Below, in pieces: positions 53,036 to 62,883 of a DNA stretch of 64,000 nucleotides. The stretch is from contig NZ_JAJALK010000015.1 in assembly GCF_020523825.1 (NCBI RefSeq), forward strand, positions 96,526 through 160,525, given 5' to 3'. This stretch comes from Methylobacterium brachiatum. Lineage in GTDB: Bacteria; Pseudomonadota; Alphaproteobacteria; Rhizobiales; Beijerinckiaceae. Below the pieces are notes generated by a model, which was not told where the DNA came from, ran no database searches, and saw nothing but the letters and a program-made list of their open reading frames with translations. Position 1 is the first letter of the stretch. Each line of letters starts with the position of its first letter. The position numbers were made by a program, and so were the translations under genes.

Positions 53036-53524
53036 TCAGAGCGTCCTGAACATCACCAGGGCGTCGACGACGCCGAGACCCGGATGCCGGAAGGCCCCCG
53101 GGAGCCGGCCGACCTCCGCGAAGCCGAGGCTCCGCCAGAGCTTCACGGCGTGCTGGTTGGTCGAAACCACGAAATTGAACTGCATCGCCGAGAAGCCGCG
53201 CTCACGCGCCCGATTGAGGGCATGCTCGCCCATGGCCCGGCCGATGCCGCGCCCGGCTGCGGCCGCGCCGGTCATGAAGCCGCAATTGGCGACATGGGCT
53301 CCGCCGCCCGCCTGATTGGCGCGCAGATAGTAGGTGCCGAGCACCACCCCATCCTGTTCCGCCACGAAGGTCTCGCGGTCCGCGCCCGTCCAGTAGGCGA
53401 CGGCCTCGGCCTCGCTGAGCCCCGGATCGAGCGCGTAGGTCTCGCCGGCCCGGATGGTCGGCAGGATGATCCGGGCGATCGCCGGGTGGTCGGACGCCCT
53501 TGCCGGCCGGATCTCCAGGCTCAC
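53036..53524 (-). CDS. GNAT family N-acetyltransferase
   Basis: The 162-residue acetyltransferase has the acetyl-CoA motif A near residues 80-110 (GFMTGAAAAGRGIGRAMGEHAL) and motif B NQHAVKLWRSLGFAEVGRLPG. The acceptor is unknown. Its start overlaps the NAD kinase stop by four bases, so it is the second gene of that operon. Confidence 0.9.
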   Translation of the reverse strand: MSLEIRPARASDHPAIARIILPTIRAGETYALDPGLSEAEAVAYWTGADRETFVAEQDGVVLGTYYLRANQAGGGAHVANCGFMTGAAAAGRGIGRAMGEHALNRARERGFSAMQFNFVVSTNQHAVKLWRSLGFAEVGRLPGAFRHPGLGVVDALVMFRTL

Positions 53525-54288
53525 CCGAACTGCTCCCGCAGGATGCGCTCGTCGAGGCTGTGCCCGGGATCGTGCAGCAGCACGAGCTCGGTGGCGCGGT
53601 CGAGCGAGGTCTCGACCGTGCAGACCCGGCGGAACTCGGTGTGGTCGGCCACCGCCGCCACGGGACGGTGCGGGGCGTCGAGCACGTCGATCCGGATCTT
53701 GGCGTAATCCGGCAGCAGCGCGCCGCGCCAGCGCCGGGGGCGGAAGGCCGAGATTGGGGTGAGCGCCAGCAGCTTCGCGTCGAGCGGCAGGATCGGTCCA
53801 CCCACCGAGAGGTTGTAGGCGGTGGAGCCGGCCGCCGTGGCGACCAGCACCCCGTCGGCGATCAGCAGGTCCAGCCGGACATGCCCGTCCACGGCGATCT
53901 TGAGCTTGGCGGTCTGATGCGTCTGGCGCAGCAGGTAGACCTCGTTGATCGCCCGAGCCCGGTGGCTGCGGCCCTCGGTATCGACCACATCCATCACCAG
54001 CGGGTGGATGACGCTGCGCTGGGCCGCCTCCAGATGCTCCAGCAGGTCGTCGTCCCGGAACTCGTTCATCAGGAAGCCGACCGTGCCGCGGTTCATCCCG
54101 TAGATCGGCTTCGGGTGATCCATGAACCGGTGCAGCACCTGCAGCATCAGCCCGTCGCCGCCCAGCGCGACGACGACATCCGCCTCTTCCGGCGGGACGT
54201 GATCGTAGCGCCGCATCAGGGCGGCGGCGGCTTCCCGGGCGTAGCCGGTCGGACTCGCCACGAATGCGATCTTCTTGAATGTCGGCAT
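53521..54288 (-). CDS. nadK: NAD kinase
   Basis: The 255-residue cytoplasmic enzyme phosphorylates NAD to NADP. The conserved ALGGDGLMLQVLH (GGDG motif with catalytic Asp), YGMNRGTVGFLMNE and VATAAGSTAYNLSVGGPI are all present. Length is typical of the short alphaproteobacterial form. It is the first gene of the pair with the acetyltransferase and is divergent from cutA. Confidence 0.95.
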   Translation of the reverse strand: MPTFKKIAFVASPTGYAREAAAALMRRYDHVPPEEADVVVALGGDGLMLQVLHRFMDHPKPIYGMNRGTVGFLMNEFRDDDLLEHLEAAQRSVIHPLVMDVVDTEGRSHRARAINEVYLLRQTHQTAKLKIAVDGHVRLDLLIADGVLVATAAGSTAYNLSVGGPILPLDAKLLALTPISAFRPRRWRGALLPDYAKIRIDVLDAPHRPVAAVADHTEFRRVCTVETSLDRATELVLLHDPGHSLDERILREQFG

Positions 54289-54434
54289 GGCGTCAGGCGG
54301 TGCCTGGCAGGCGCGTCGAGGTCGCGTCGGGGGTCACGTCACGGCTCCAATCTGATGAGCGAACCGCCCGGTTGACGTCGGTGCCCCGCATGCGTCTGAC
54401 TCGCCGGGCACATGCGCGATCCCGGAGGCATAGC

Positions 54435-54788
54435 ATGGAGCGTCCGCTCCTCGTCTACACCACCTTTCCCGATGCCGCCTCCGCGCTGAATATCGGCGAG
54501 GCCCTGGTGCGCGAGCGCCTGATCGCCTGCATCAACGTCCTGCCCGGGATGCAGTCGGTCTACAGCTGGAAGGGAGCCGTGGAGCGCGGGGAGGAGGTCG
54601 CCGCGATCCTCAAGAGCCGCGAGGGCCTGGCGGACATCCTCTCGGCCGCTCTGAAGGCCCGCCACCCCTACGAGACGCCGATCATCCTGCACCTCCCGGT
54701 CGCCGGAGCCGATGCCGACACGGCGGCCTGGATCCTGGCCGAGACGCAGCCAGCCGACGCGACCCTCGCGGCGCCGCCGTCAGCCTGA
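54435..54788 (+). CDS. cutA: CutA divalent cation tolerance protein
   Basis: The 117-residue trimeric cytoplasmic protein matches CutA1: LLVYTTFPDAASALNIGEALVRERLIACINVLPG at the N-terminus, SVYSWKGAVERGEEVAAILKS in the middle and ARHPYETPIILHLPV. CutA has been linked to copper tolerance, though its real role is debated. The ATG at 54435 is the family start. It is a single gene. Confidence 0.95.
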   Translation: MERPLLVYTTFPDAASALNIGEALVRERLIACINVLPGMQSVYSWKGAVERGEEVAAILKSREGLADILSAALKARHPYETPIILHLPVAGADADTAAWILAETQPADATLAAPPSA

Positions 54789-54977
54789 TCGCCGCCGCGA
54801 TACTGCCCTGCGGCGAAGCCTGTGCGGGTGCGAATACAGCCCTTCAAGGCATTCATTGCGGCGCGCCACCGTATGTCCGCCAATCTGCGCCGATAACAAT
54901 TGACTTCATAAAAATTCGATGCTGCATTACCGCGGTGCCGTGAATCGAATACGGCGCCGTGACGTGCGGTGCGCGCG

Positions 54978-55469
54978 ATGAGAGGATTGATTGCAATCCT
55001 TGCGATCGGGTTCGGCCTCCCGGCTGCGCAAGCCCTGGAAGCCGACGCGGTGGTCGGAACCTGGCGCCTCGTCACCGCCACGCGGACGATCGTCGAGACC
55101 GGCGAGGTCATCGACGCCTATGGCGGGCCCAGGCCCAATGGCTGGATCAGCTACGGGCGCGACGGGCGGATGATGGTCGTCTGCGCCTTCGAAGGACGCA
55201 CGCGTCCCGCCGCCAACGACGCGATGTCCGACGCGGACAGGATCCACCTGCACAAGACCTTCTTCGCCTATGCGGGGACGTACAAGGTCGACGCCGACCA
55301 CGTCACCCACACCATCGACACGTCCTGGAACGAGGCCTGGACGGGGACGTCTCAGGTCCGGCAGGTCGAGCAGACGGGACGGCAACTGATCTATACGACC
55401 ACGCCGTTCAAGTTCAACGTCGACGGAAAGCTGAGCGTCATCACGCTGGTCTGGGAAAAATACCCCTGA
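54978..55469 (+). CDS. Secreted lipocalin-like domain protein
   Basis: The 163-residue protein starts with a signal peptide (GLIAILAIGFGLPAAQALE). A lipocalin-like domain follows: AVVGTWRLVTATRTIVETGEV, PNGWISYGRDGRMMVV and later QLIYTTTPFKFNVDGKL. Function is unknown; a small hydrophobic ligand is possible. It lies 25 bases before a second secreted small protein gene, so the two probably share a transcript. The upstream 180 bases are AT-rich relative to the window. Confidence 0.82.
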   Translation: MRGLIAILAIGFGLPAAQALEADAVVGTWRLVTATRTIVETGEVIDAYGGPRPNGWISYGRDGRMMVVCAFEGRTRPAANDAMSDADRIHLHKTFFAYAGTYKVDADHVTHTIDTSWNEAWTGTSQVRQVEQTGRQLIYTTTPFKFNVDGKLSVITLVWEKYP

Positions 55470-55494
55470 TCTTTGGCTCAATAGGGAGGACGAC

Positions 55495-55926
55495 ATGCCC
55501 CGAATGTATGGTCTGTCGGCGCTGGTTTTCGCCGCCGCCCTGATGCCCGGCCTGTGCCGTGCGGACGCCCTGGAGGCGGACGCCCAGAGCGCGGCGACCA
55601 AGTGGGACGAGGCGTACAACCGCAACGACATGGATGCGCTGGGCAAGCTCTACACGCCCGACGCCCTCGTGGTCACCAAGGGCGGGACGCAGACCCGCGA
55701 CGGCATCCCGAAGTTCTTCTCAGGCCTGAAGGCCAAGGGCTGGGACGATCACAAGACGACGGTGAAGACCGCCGTGGCCAAGGACAAGCTGCTCATCGTC
55801 TCGGGACGCTGGCAGATGACCGGCCCTGGGGACGGGGGCGCCAAGAAGACCTTCGAGGGCAATTGGGTGAACGTGCTCGAACGCCAGCCGGACGGCTGGC
55901 GGACGGTGCTGCACACGTGGAATTGA
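55495..55926 (+). CDS. Secreted SnoaL/NTF2-like (DUF4440-type) protein
   Basis: The 143-residue protein has a signal peptide (LSALVFAAALMPGLCRADA) and an NTF2-like cone fold: AATKWDEAYNRNDMDALGKLYTPDALVV, then GIPKFFSGL and a C-terminal GNWVNVLERQPDGWRTVLHTWN. Relatives bind small molecules or act as isomerases. AGGGAGGA ahead of the ATG is a strong ribosome site. It is coupled to the preceding lipocalin-like gene. Confidence 0.87.
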   Translation: MPRMYGLSALVFAAALMPGLCRADALEADAQSAATKWDEAYNRNDMDALGKLYTPDALVVTKGGTQTRDGIPKFFSGLKAKGWDDHKTTVKTAVAKDKLLIVSGRWQMTGPGDGGAKKTFEGNWVNVLERQPDGWRTVLHTWN

Positions 55927-56242
55927 GATCGTTCGGAGCCCGGGCGACGGACGCGCCCTGACGGTCCCCCCGCGGCGGGGTGCGACGCGGGCCAACGAGA
56001 TGTGGATAGATCCGCGCGGTGTCGAGCAACCGATCGACTGGAAGAAAATCCTGTTGTCGTTCCGATGTGTTCGAAAACACATCCTGTTTCATAAAGCCGA
56101 CTTGATGATAAATGGCTGTTTTCGGCTGTATTTAAAAGCACAGCATCCAGATTTATAGTTCAATGCGTTGTGGGCACGTCTCCGAACGACTATGAGCGCG
56201 CTGGCGCTGTTTCGGCGCCATCGGTTCGGGGACGTCGAGACC
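55927..56242. other. Intergenic region with AT-rich block
   Basis: There is no gene in these 316 bases. Positions 56040-56165 are notably AT-rich and contain an imperfect hairpin around GATGTGTTCGAAAACACATC. The block probably carries the promoter of the downstream secreted protein. Confidence 0.5.
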
Positions 56243-56851
56243 ATGAAGGCATTCAAGATCGCCAGCCGCATCGCGATGGTGCTGCTGGCGTCCGGCGCGG
56301 GCGTGACGTGCGCCTTCGCGGCCGGCGGCAAGGCGAGCGAGCCGTTGATGACCATCGAGCCGGCCCCGTCGGGCCCGGCTGGCCTAACGGCGGCCAACCC
56401 GCCGGCGCTGCGCTACGGCGTCCTCTACGCCGACGCCAAGGGCCAGAGCCACGTCCAGTATTGCGACCTGAAGAACTTCCTCTTCAAGAGCTACGCGCCG
56501 CCGGCTGCGCCCCAGTATGTCGGCTTTCCGCCGGGGGATGTGGCCTCGATCAAGTACGCGATCCTGCCGGTCGGCTATGTCGGCACCTGGCACACCGCCC
56601 CCGGCCCGCAATGGGTGATCACCCTGTCGGGGCGCTGGTCGGTGGAGGCCACGGACGGCTCCGTGCTCGAGCAGGGGCCGGGCGAGGTCGAGTTCAACGC
56701 CGATACCGGAGCAACCCCGCAGGGGCCGGAGGGCCATGTCGGGCACCTCACCCGCCAGGTCGGCGACGTGCCGAACGTCCAGCTGATCGTGTCGCTGAAG
56801 CCCCGCACGGGCAAGCGCTCGACCGATCCGTGCCAGCCGACCGCGCGGTGA
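56243..56851 (+). CDS. Secreted cupin-like hypothetical protein
   Basis: The 202-residue protein has a signal peptide (MKAFKIASRIAMVLL, then CAFA) and a C-terminal cupin-like beta barrel (LPVGYVGTWHTAPGPQWVITLSG followed by VEATDGSVLEQGPGEVEFNADTG). The metal-ligand set is incomplete for a classical cupin. The ATG at 56243 is chosen because it starts the signal peptide; upstream codons in frame are polar. Function unknown. Confidence 0.72.
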   Translation: MKAFKIASRIAMVLLASGAGVTCAFAAGGKASEPLMTIEPAPSGPAGLTAANPPALRYGVLYADAKGQSHVQYCDLKNFLFKSYAPPAAPQYVGFPPGDVASIKYAILPVGYVGTWHTAPGPQWVITLSGRWSVEATDGSVLEQGPGEVEFNADTGATPQGPEGHVGHLTRQVGDVPNVQLIVSLKPRTGKRSTDPCQPTAR

Positions 56852-56920
56852 GGGCCGGGCCCGCCTGACGCTTGCGCGAGCCATCCGGCGGACAGGCTCC
56901 GCCGGACCTTCGAAAAAAAG

Positions 56921-58053
<1,133 letters not shown>

Positions 58054-58057
<4 letters not shown>

Positions 58058-58866
58058 CGCTCGGGCTGCCCGTCGCCGGCCCGGTGGGCCGGATCGAAGC
58101 GCCGCCCGGCCAGCCGCGCGGACAGGCGCCGCCAGAGATCGTAGACGCCGCCGACGCCCTTGCGGCCCGCGATCAGGGCCCGGAAGCGCTCCGGCTCGCG
58201 GCTGACCACGTCGGCGCTCAAGCGGTCGAGGGTCGCGGTCAGGTCGCCCTCCAGGCGGGCGAGCCGGTCCGCCCGCGGCAGGGCGGCCAGTTCGGCGCCC
58301 GGAATCCCTGGCCCGAAGGCCGCGAAGGCCTCGGCCCCGCGCTCGTCCCAGAACGCGTATTCGAGGGCGAGCGGCACGAACAGCGCGTCGGGGGCGATCT
58401 CGGCGAGCCGGGCCACACCCGGGCGCAGGCCGAGAGGGCGGACCCGGACATCCACGAAGCGGCCCTGCGCGGTGATCCAGAGGGCCGTCCCGGAGCGCGT
58501 CAGGATCGCCCGGGCGGCGGCCAGGAACTGGGCGGCGCCTCTCGGGCTGTCGAGATCGACCCCGAAGGCGCCGATCCGCTCGAACACCCGGTAGCGCGCC
58601 AGCATGGCGGCGTCGAACGGCGCCCGGTTCTCGCGGTTCGGATAGAGCCGGCCGGACAGCACGATGATCACCGCGGCGTCCCACCAGGCGGGGTGGTTGC
58701 AGTAGATCACCAGCGGGCCGGCATGATCCTGGGACGGCGGCGCGCACCAATTCGGCAGACGCAAAGCGTCGAAGTGCCGGTGCAGGTAGCGCTCGAACCA
58801 CGCCTCCATGAAGCGGCGGATCAGGGGCGAGACCGGGTGCAGGGGATCGGGGGGCGAGGAGGTCAC
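58054..58866 (-). CDS. PlsC-like acyltransferase of carotenoid cluster
   Basis: The 270-residue acyltransferase has the HX4D active site in YCNHPAWWDAAVII and a later substrate-binding region LWITAQGRFVDV, where the usual FPEG is replaced. By position it probably esterifies the sugar of a glycosylated carotenoid, as CrtO does in staphyloxanthin synthesis. Start and stop overlap or abut the neighbours: ATGA with the glycosyltransferase gene. Membrane association is likely peripheral. Confidence 0.78.
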
Positions 58867-58996
58867 TAGCCGAGCCTCCGCGGATGGCCGGATGCGCCGC
58901 GGGTCTGCCCGCCCGTGCGGGTGAGCGAGGTCTCGGAAGGACGTCTGGATCTTCCCGGGCTGGATGAGAATTCTTCACGCCGTGGACGCGCGCGCT

Positions 58997-59100
58997 CCCT
59001 CCCCCCTCTGCGGGGGAGGGAGACGCGCCTGAGCACGGCCCTTGCCCTGATCCGGCAGCGATAGGTGAACCCCGTCGCCTCCCCCGCAGAGGGGGGAGGG
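58997..59100. repeat. Intergenic inverted repeat between acyltransferase and desaturase genes
   Basis: Perfect 20-base arms (58997-59016 and 59081-59100), C-rich around a CTCTGC core, with a 64-base loop. It is of the same type as the element at 15491-15592 and lies between two genes of one strand. Confidence 0.85.
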
Positions 59101-59116
59101 GATGGCGGTGCAGGTG

Positions 59117-60646
59117 TCACGCCGAGGCGCGCAGCGTTCCGCGCGCGTCCTGATCGTGCGCGTCGGCGGCGATCCAGCCGGACATCATGACCATCGGCAT
59201 GCCGGGGCCGGGATGGGCGGCGCCGCCGGCGAGGTAGAGGCCGCGCACCTGACGCGAGCGGTTGCCGGGCTTGAACGCGCCCATCACCCGGCCGTGCGAG
59301 GCCAGGCCGTAGATCGCGCCGTTGAGCACCCGATAGCGCTCGTGGATGTCCTGCGGGGTCAGGTGGCGCTCGACGACGATGCGCTCCTCCAGGTCGGGCA
59401 TGCCGGCGGTGCGCTTGAGCTTGTCCAGGATGGTCCGGCGGTAGTTCTGGAACAGGGGGCCGTCCGGGCGCCAGTCGTGGTGCGGGCGCAGGTAGGGCGT
59501 GTGCACCAGGACGTAGAGCGCCTCGCCGCCCTCGGGGGCCACGCTCGGGTCGGTGGAGGAAGGGGCCGCCAGATAGGCGGTCGGGTCCGGGGCCGGCTCG
59601 CCCTTGTTGTAGATGTAGTCGAACTCCTCCTCGGGATCCCGGGAGAAGACGAAGTCGTGGTGGTTCAGGTGCTCGTAGCGCTTGTTCAGGCCGAGATAGA
59701 GCACCACGCCGGAGCAGGCCGGCTCGGGGTTCTTCTTCTCGTAGGCTTTGCCGGCGGCGCCGCCGACGAGCTCGCGATAGGTGCGGACCGAATCCATGTT
59801 GGAGATCACGGCGTCGAAGGGCGTCACGCCCTCGGCGGTGCGCACGCCCCGGACCGCGCCGTTGGCGGTCTCGATCCCGGTCACCTCGGTGTCGGTCTTA
59901 CAGGTGGCGCCGAGTTCCTGGGCGAGCTTCGCCAGCCCCTCGGCCACCGCGCGGGTGCCGCCCATCGGGTACCAGACGCCGTCGGCCGTCTGCATGTGCG
60001 CGATGGCGCAGAGCACGGCCGGCGCGCCGTAGGGCGAGGAGCCGACATATTGCACGAAGTGGTCGAGCATCTGCGCGAGGCGCGCATCCTTGACCTTGCC
60101 CCGGATGGTCGAGGCCACCGAGGCGTGCATGCGCAGGGACAGCACGTCGCGCAGGGTGCCCGGGTTCATGTTCGCCCGAATGTTGATCGTGTCGAACAGG
60201 TCCTCGACCGGCTTCCAGAAGAAGAACTTTTCCGAGACGCCGTGCAGGTGCTCGGAGATCGAAAGGAATTTCTTGTAGCCGTCGCCGCTGCCGGGGGCGA
60301 AGCGATCCATGTCGCCGGCCATCCGCTCGATGTCCTGCATCAGGTCGATGTGGGAGCCGTCGTCGAAGAAGCAGCGCCATTGCGGGTCGAGACGGCGCAG
60401 GTCCATGTAGTCGTGGACCGAGCGGCCGGCCTCGGAGAAGATCCGCTCCAGCACCCGCGGCACCGTCAGGATGGTCGGGCCCATGTCGAAGCGGAAGCCG
60501 CCCTCGTGCAGGACCGCCGCCTTGCCGCCGAGCCAGCCGTTCTTGTCGTAGACCGTGACGCGGTGACCGCGCGCCGCGGCCACGCACGCGGCCGCGAGTC
60601 CGCCGAGCCCGCTGCCGATCACGGCGACCGTCGAATCCTGGCTCAT
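59117..60646 (-). CDS. CrtI/CrtN-type carotenoid desaturase
   Basis: The 509-residue FAD-dependent desaturase has an N-terminal dinucleotide fold VAVIGSGLGGLAAACVAAARG and the following YDKNGWLGGKA. The C-terminal CrtI signature region is GLYLAGGAAHPGPGMPMVM. Such enzymes introduce double bonds into phytoene, diapophytoene or squalene. Methylobacteria make C30 carotenoids from squalene, so a squalene/diapophytoene substrate is plausible. The ATG at 60646 is the usual family start. It leads the cluster with the acyltransferase and glycosyltransferase genes. Confidence 0.88.
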   Translation of the reverse strand: MSQDSTVAVIGSGLGGLAAACVAAARGHRVTVYDKNGWLGGKAAVLHEGGFRFDMGPTILTVPRVLERIFSEAGRSVHDYMDLRRLDPQWRCFFDDGSHIDLMQDIERMAGDMDRFAPGSGDGYKKFLSISEHLHGVSEKFFFWKPVEDLFDTINIRANMNPGTLRDVLSLRMHASVASTIRGKVKDARLAQMLDHFVQYVGSSPYGAPAVLCAIAHMQTADGVWYPMGGTRAVAEGLAKLAQELGATCKTDTEVTGIETANGAVRGVRTAEGVTPFDAVISNMDSVRTYRELVGGAAGKAYEKKNPEPACSGVVLYLGLNKRYEHLNHHDFVFSRDPEEEFDYIYNKGEPAPDPTAYLAAPSSTDPSVAPEGGEALYVLVHTPYLRPHHDWRPDGPLFQNYRRTILDKLKRTAGMPDLEERIVVERHLTPQDIHERYRVLNGAIYGLASHGRVMGAFKPGNRSRQVRGLYLAGGAAHPGPGMPMVMMSGWIAADAHDQDARGTLRASA

Positions 60647-60749
60647 CCTGATAGGTCGCTCCCCGGGCCCGTCACAGCGTTGCCCGCATCTCGAAGCTAG
60701 ACGCGAGACCCGGCGGGTCAACGCGCCACCCGGTCGCGGCACCGGCCGT

Positions 60750-61592
60750 TCAGGCCCTGTCTGTGGACAGTTGCGCCAGGAAGTTACCGATCTCCCGGCG
60801 GCGCAGGGGCGCCTCGAGCACTTCCGGGCCGAGGCCGTGGCGCCAGGCGAGGCGGCGCGCCGCCTCGGGATCGTCGCCCTGGAGGCTTGCGATCTCGTCG
60901 GCATAGGCCGCCACCGCGTCCGGATCCGTGGCGAGGCCGGCCTCGACGATCGCCGTATCGCAGAGGCGCAGCATCGCGCCGACCTCTTCGAGGTCGAGTT
61001 CCGGGTGGTACTGCGTGCCCCAGAACCAGCCGGCCCCGTGCCGGATCTCGATGGCCTGGACGCCCAGCACCCGGTTGCCCGCAAGCACCCGCGCCCCCGG
61101 CGGCGGCTCCAGCACCGCGTCCGAATGGATCGCCGGCGCGTCCCAGACCGCCGGGCGGCCGGCCAGCAGCGGATGGCTCCGGCCTTCCTGGGTCGGAGTG
61201 ATCGCCCGGGCGAAGCCGTATTCCGGGCCCCGCGGGTTCTCGGCCGCGTGCCCGCCGGCCACGGTGGCGGCGACCTGAACGCCCCAGCAGGACCCGAACA
61301 CCGCGAGCCCCGCCTTCAGGGCACTCCGCATCAGGTCGAGCTGGCGGGTCACCGCCGGCGTCGCCTCGGAGACCTTCAGGGTCGATCCGGTGAAGATCAG
61401 CCCGTCGAAATCCGACAGGTCCTGCGGCAGGTCCGCGTCGGCATCGGCCGGGTTGAGGAAGCGGCAGGCGGTCTCGGGGGCGAGGTCGTGGACCACGACG
61501 GCGTAGGATTCGGCCGAGGTCCGGCCCGTCGCCGCGACATGCCGGTCGCGGGCCGCCCGATCGTTGCCGTCGGCGATGAGCAGGCGGAGCAT
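60750..61592 (-). CDS. Class I glutamine amidotransferase-like protein
   Basis: The 280-residue protein has the class I amidotransferase fold: nucleophile Cys in AVFGSCWGVQVAA, the His-Glu pair in GTQYHPELDLEE, and the oxyanion strand GLIFTGSTLKVS. It resembles the stand-alone GMP-synthase-like group. About 60 extra residues end the protein. The ATG at 61592 is chosen because the fold starts there; further upstream codons lie in AT-rich DNA of a different character. Substrate unknown. Confidence 0.88.
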   Translation of the reverse strand: MLRLLIADGNDRAARDRHVAATGRTSAESYAVVVHDLAPETACRFLNPADADADLPQDLSDFDGLIFTGSTLKVSEATPAVTRQLDLMRSALKAGLAVFGSCWGVQVAATVAGGHAAENPRGPEYGFARAITPTQEGRSHPLLAGRPAVWDAPAIHSDAVLEPPPGARVLAGNRVLGVQAIEIRHGAGWFWGTQYHPELDLEEVGAMLRLCDTAIVEAGLATDPDAVAAYADEIASLQGDDPEAARRLAWRHGLGPEVLEAPLRRREIGNFLAQLSTDRA

Positions 61593-61753
61593 CTTTTTAG
61601 CTTTACCAGTGAGATTATTCACCGGAGCATCTGGGCATCTTTTTGAAAATTGGTATGCGACGAACACGCCCACATGCTACTCATCTGGAAGCCGCAAACA
61701 TTTTTGACAAGCAAAAATCCTTTCCGACAATAGCCTACTTGGATCATAAATTT

Positions 61754-62605
61754 ATGGCGAAGGAAAAATTATCTGACGTTTTCAAGACTGTCGGACAGCC
61801 CACGATCACATATGTTAAGCGGGCAAACGGGAGGCTTGAGACTCAACTAAATAATGCCCTGAACGAAAGGGGCGTGCTTTGTTTGATCACTGGGCCTTCT
61901 AAGACAGGTAAGACGACGCTGTACCGAGAGGTGTTGCAGCATAGGAATGAGATTCCTTTAATTGTAAGGTGTGATAAAAGTAAGACCTGTGATGGTATTT
62001 GGAAGCAGGCACTAAAGTCTGTTGAGTTTGACCGCCTTGAGCTAAAAACAATCAATACAGCAAAGAAGACTTCAGGGGAGCTTGAGCTGACCCCCAAGTT
62101 AGGTTGGGCTTGGCTTGCAGAAATAAGCGCCAAGATCAAAGGCTCGGTCGGATACGAGCGCAGTGAAAACGAGGCTCGAAGGAGAGTGCTCGCCGAGCCC
62201 GGGCCTGAACTACTCATCCCTCTTTTGAAGGAAACGAATTGTACGCTCGTGATCGAAGATTTCCACTATTTAGATGAATTGCAGAAAATTCTCATATTTC
62301 AACAGTGGAAACAATTTATCGATAATGAAGTTTCGGTTATTTTATTAGGCACGACGCATCGCGCTGTCGACATTGCGAACAGTAATAAAGATTTGCTTGG
62401 CAGGATTGTTCAAGTCGACGTGGGTCATTGGGAGCATAAAGATTTAGAGAGAATATCGGAATTGGGGTTCGACCATTTAGAGGTAAAAGCTGCCAAATCA
62501 GTTAGGTCATTGATTGCTGTTGAGGCAGCTGGGCTCCCAATTATCGTTCAGCAGACATGTCTGGCGCTATTGACTGCTGAAGGGGTTGAACATTCTGAAA
62601 AATAA
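61754..62605 (+). CDS. STAND/AAA-like ATPase of a low-GC island
   Basis: The 283-residue P-loop NTPase carries Walker A GPSKTGKT at 47-54, Walker B TLVIEDF with Asp169 and a sensor-type VILLGTTHR near 195-203. An N-terminal ITYVKRANGRLETQL segment precedes the P-loop. GC content is far below the window average and codon use differs, which suggests transfer. The start at 61754 is inferred from the family-like N-terminus; ATG 61655 or TTG 61643 would add 33-37 residues. A partner ORF follows 59 bases later. Such ATPase-plus-partner pairs occur in phage-defence islands, but this family is not identified further. Confidence 0.72.
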   Translation: MAKEKLSDVFKTVGQPTITYVKRANGRLETQLNNALNERGVLCLITGPSKTGKTTLYREVLQHRNEIPLIVRCDKSKTCDGIWKQALKSVEFDRLELKTINTAKKTSGELELTPKLGWAWLAEISAKIKGSVGYERSENEARRRVLAEPGPELLIPLLKETNCTLVIEDFHYLDELQKILIFQQWKQFIDNEVSVILLGTTHRAVDIANSNKDLLGRIVQVDVGHWEHKDLERISELGFDHLEVKAAKSVRSLIAVEAAGLPIIVQQTCLALLTAEGVEHSEK

Positions 62606-62664
62606 GAAAAATTAAGCTGACAATCAATAAGGATCAAGTTCAAAAAAGTTTACATCAGGTGGCT

Positions 62665-62883
62665 ATGACGAGATACACTCAATTTGAATCATACTATAGT
62701 GTTTTAATCAGGGGTCCTCGTGAAGCCTCAAGAAAATATAAGACATATGAGTTGGTCCTTGCATGCTTTACACTCGATCCCATCAAATTCTCACTTTTGC
62801 GAAGAGAAATTGATTATAGGTTGACCCAGCTTGGGCTGAAAGAAGAGGAGTTTCCGCCCGCTGCGTCGCTTAATTCGACGCTA
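62665..62883 (+). pseudogene. Partner gene of the ATPase, cut by an IS630-family element
   Basis: The open frame starts at an ATG with AGGTGG just upstream and encodes about 73 native residues (MTRYTQFESYYSVLIRG to PPAASLNST). The IS element then interrupts it at 62884, after which the frame runs into IS sequence and stops at 62937. The visible part is AT-rich like the ATPase gene and has no recognised domain. If the island continues, the rest of this gene would be beyond the second IS element to the right, outside the window. It is probably the effector or co-factor of the ATPase system. Confidence 0.6.

Noticed and set aside
59102..60700. 532-codon plus-strand frame opposite the carotenoid desaturase
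   Set aside because: Low-complexity composition and complete overlap with the intact desaturase gene.
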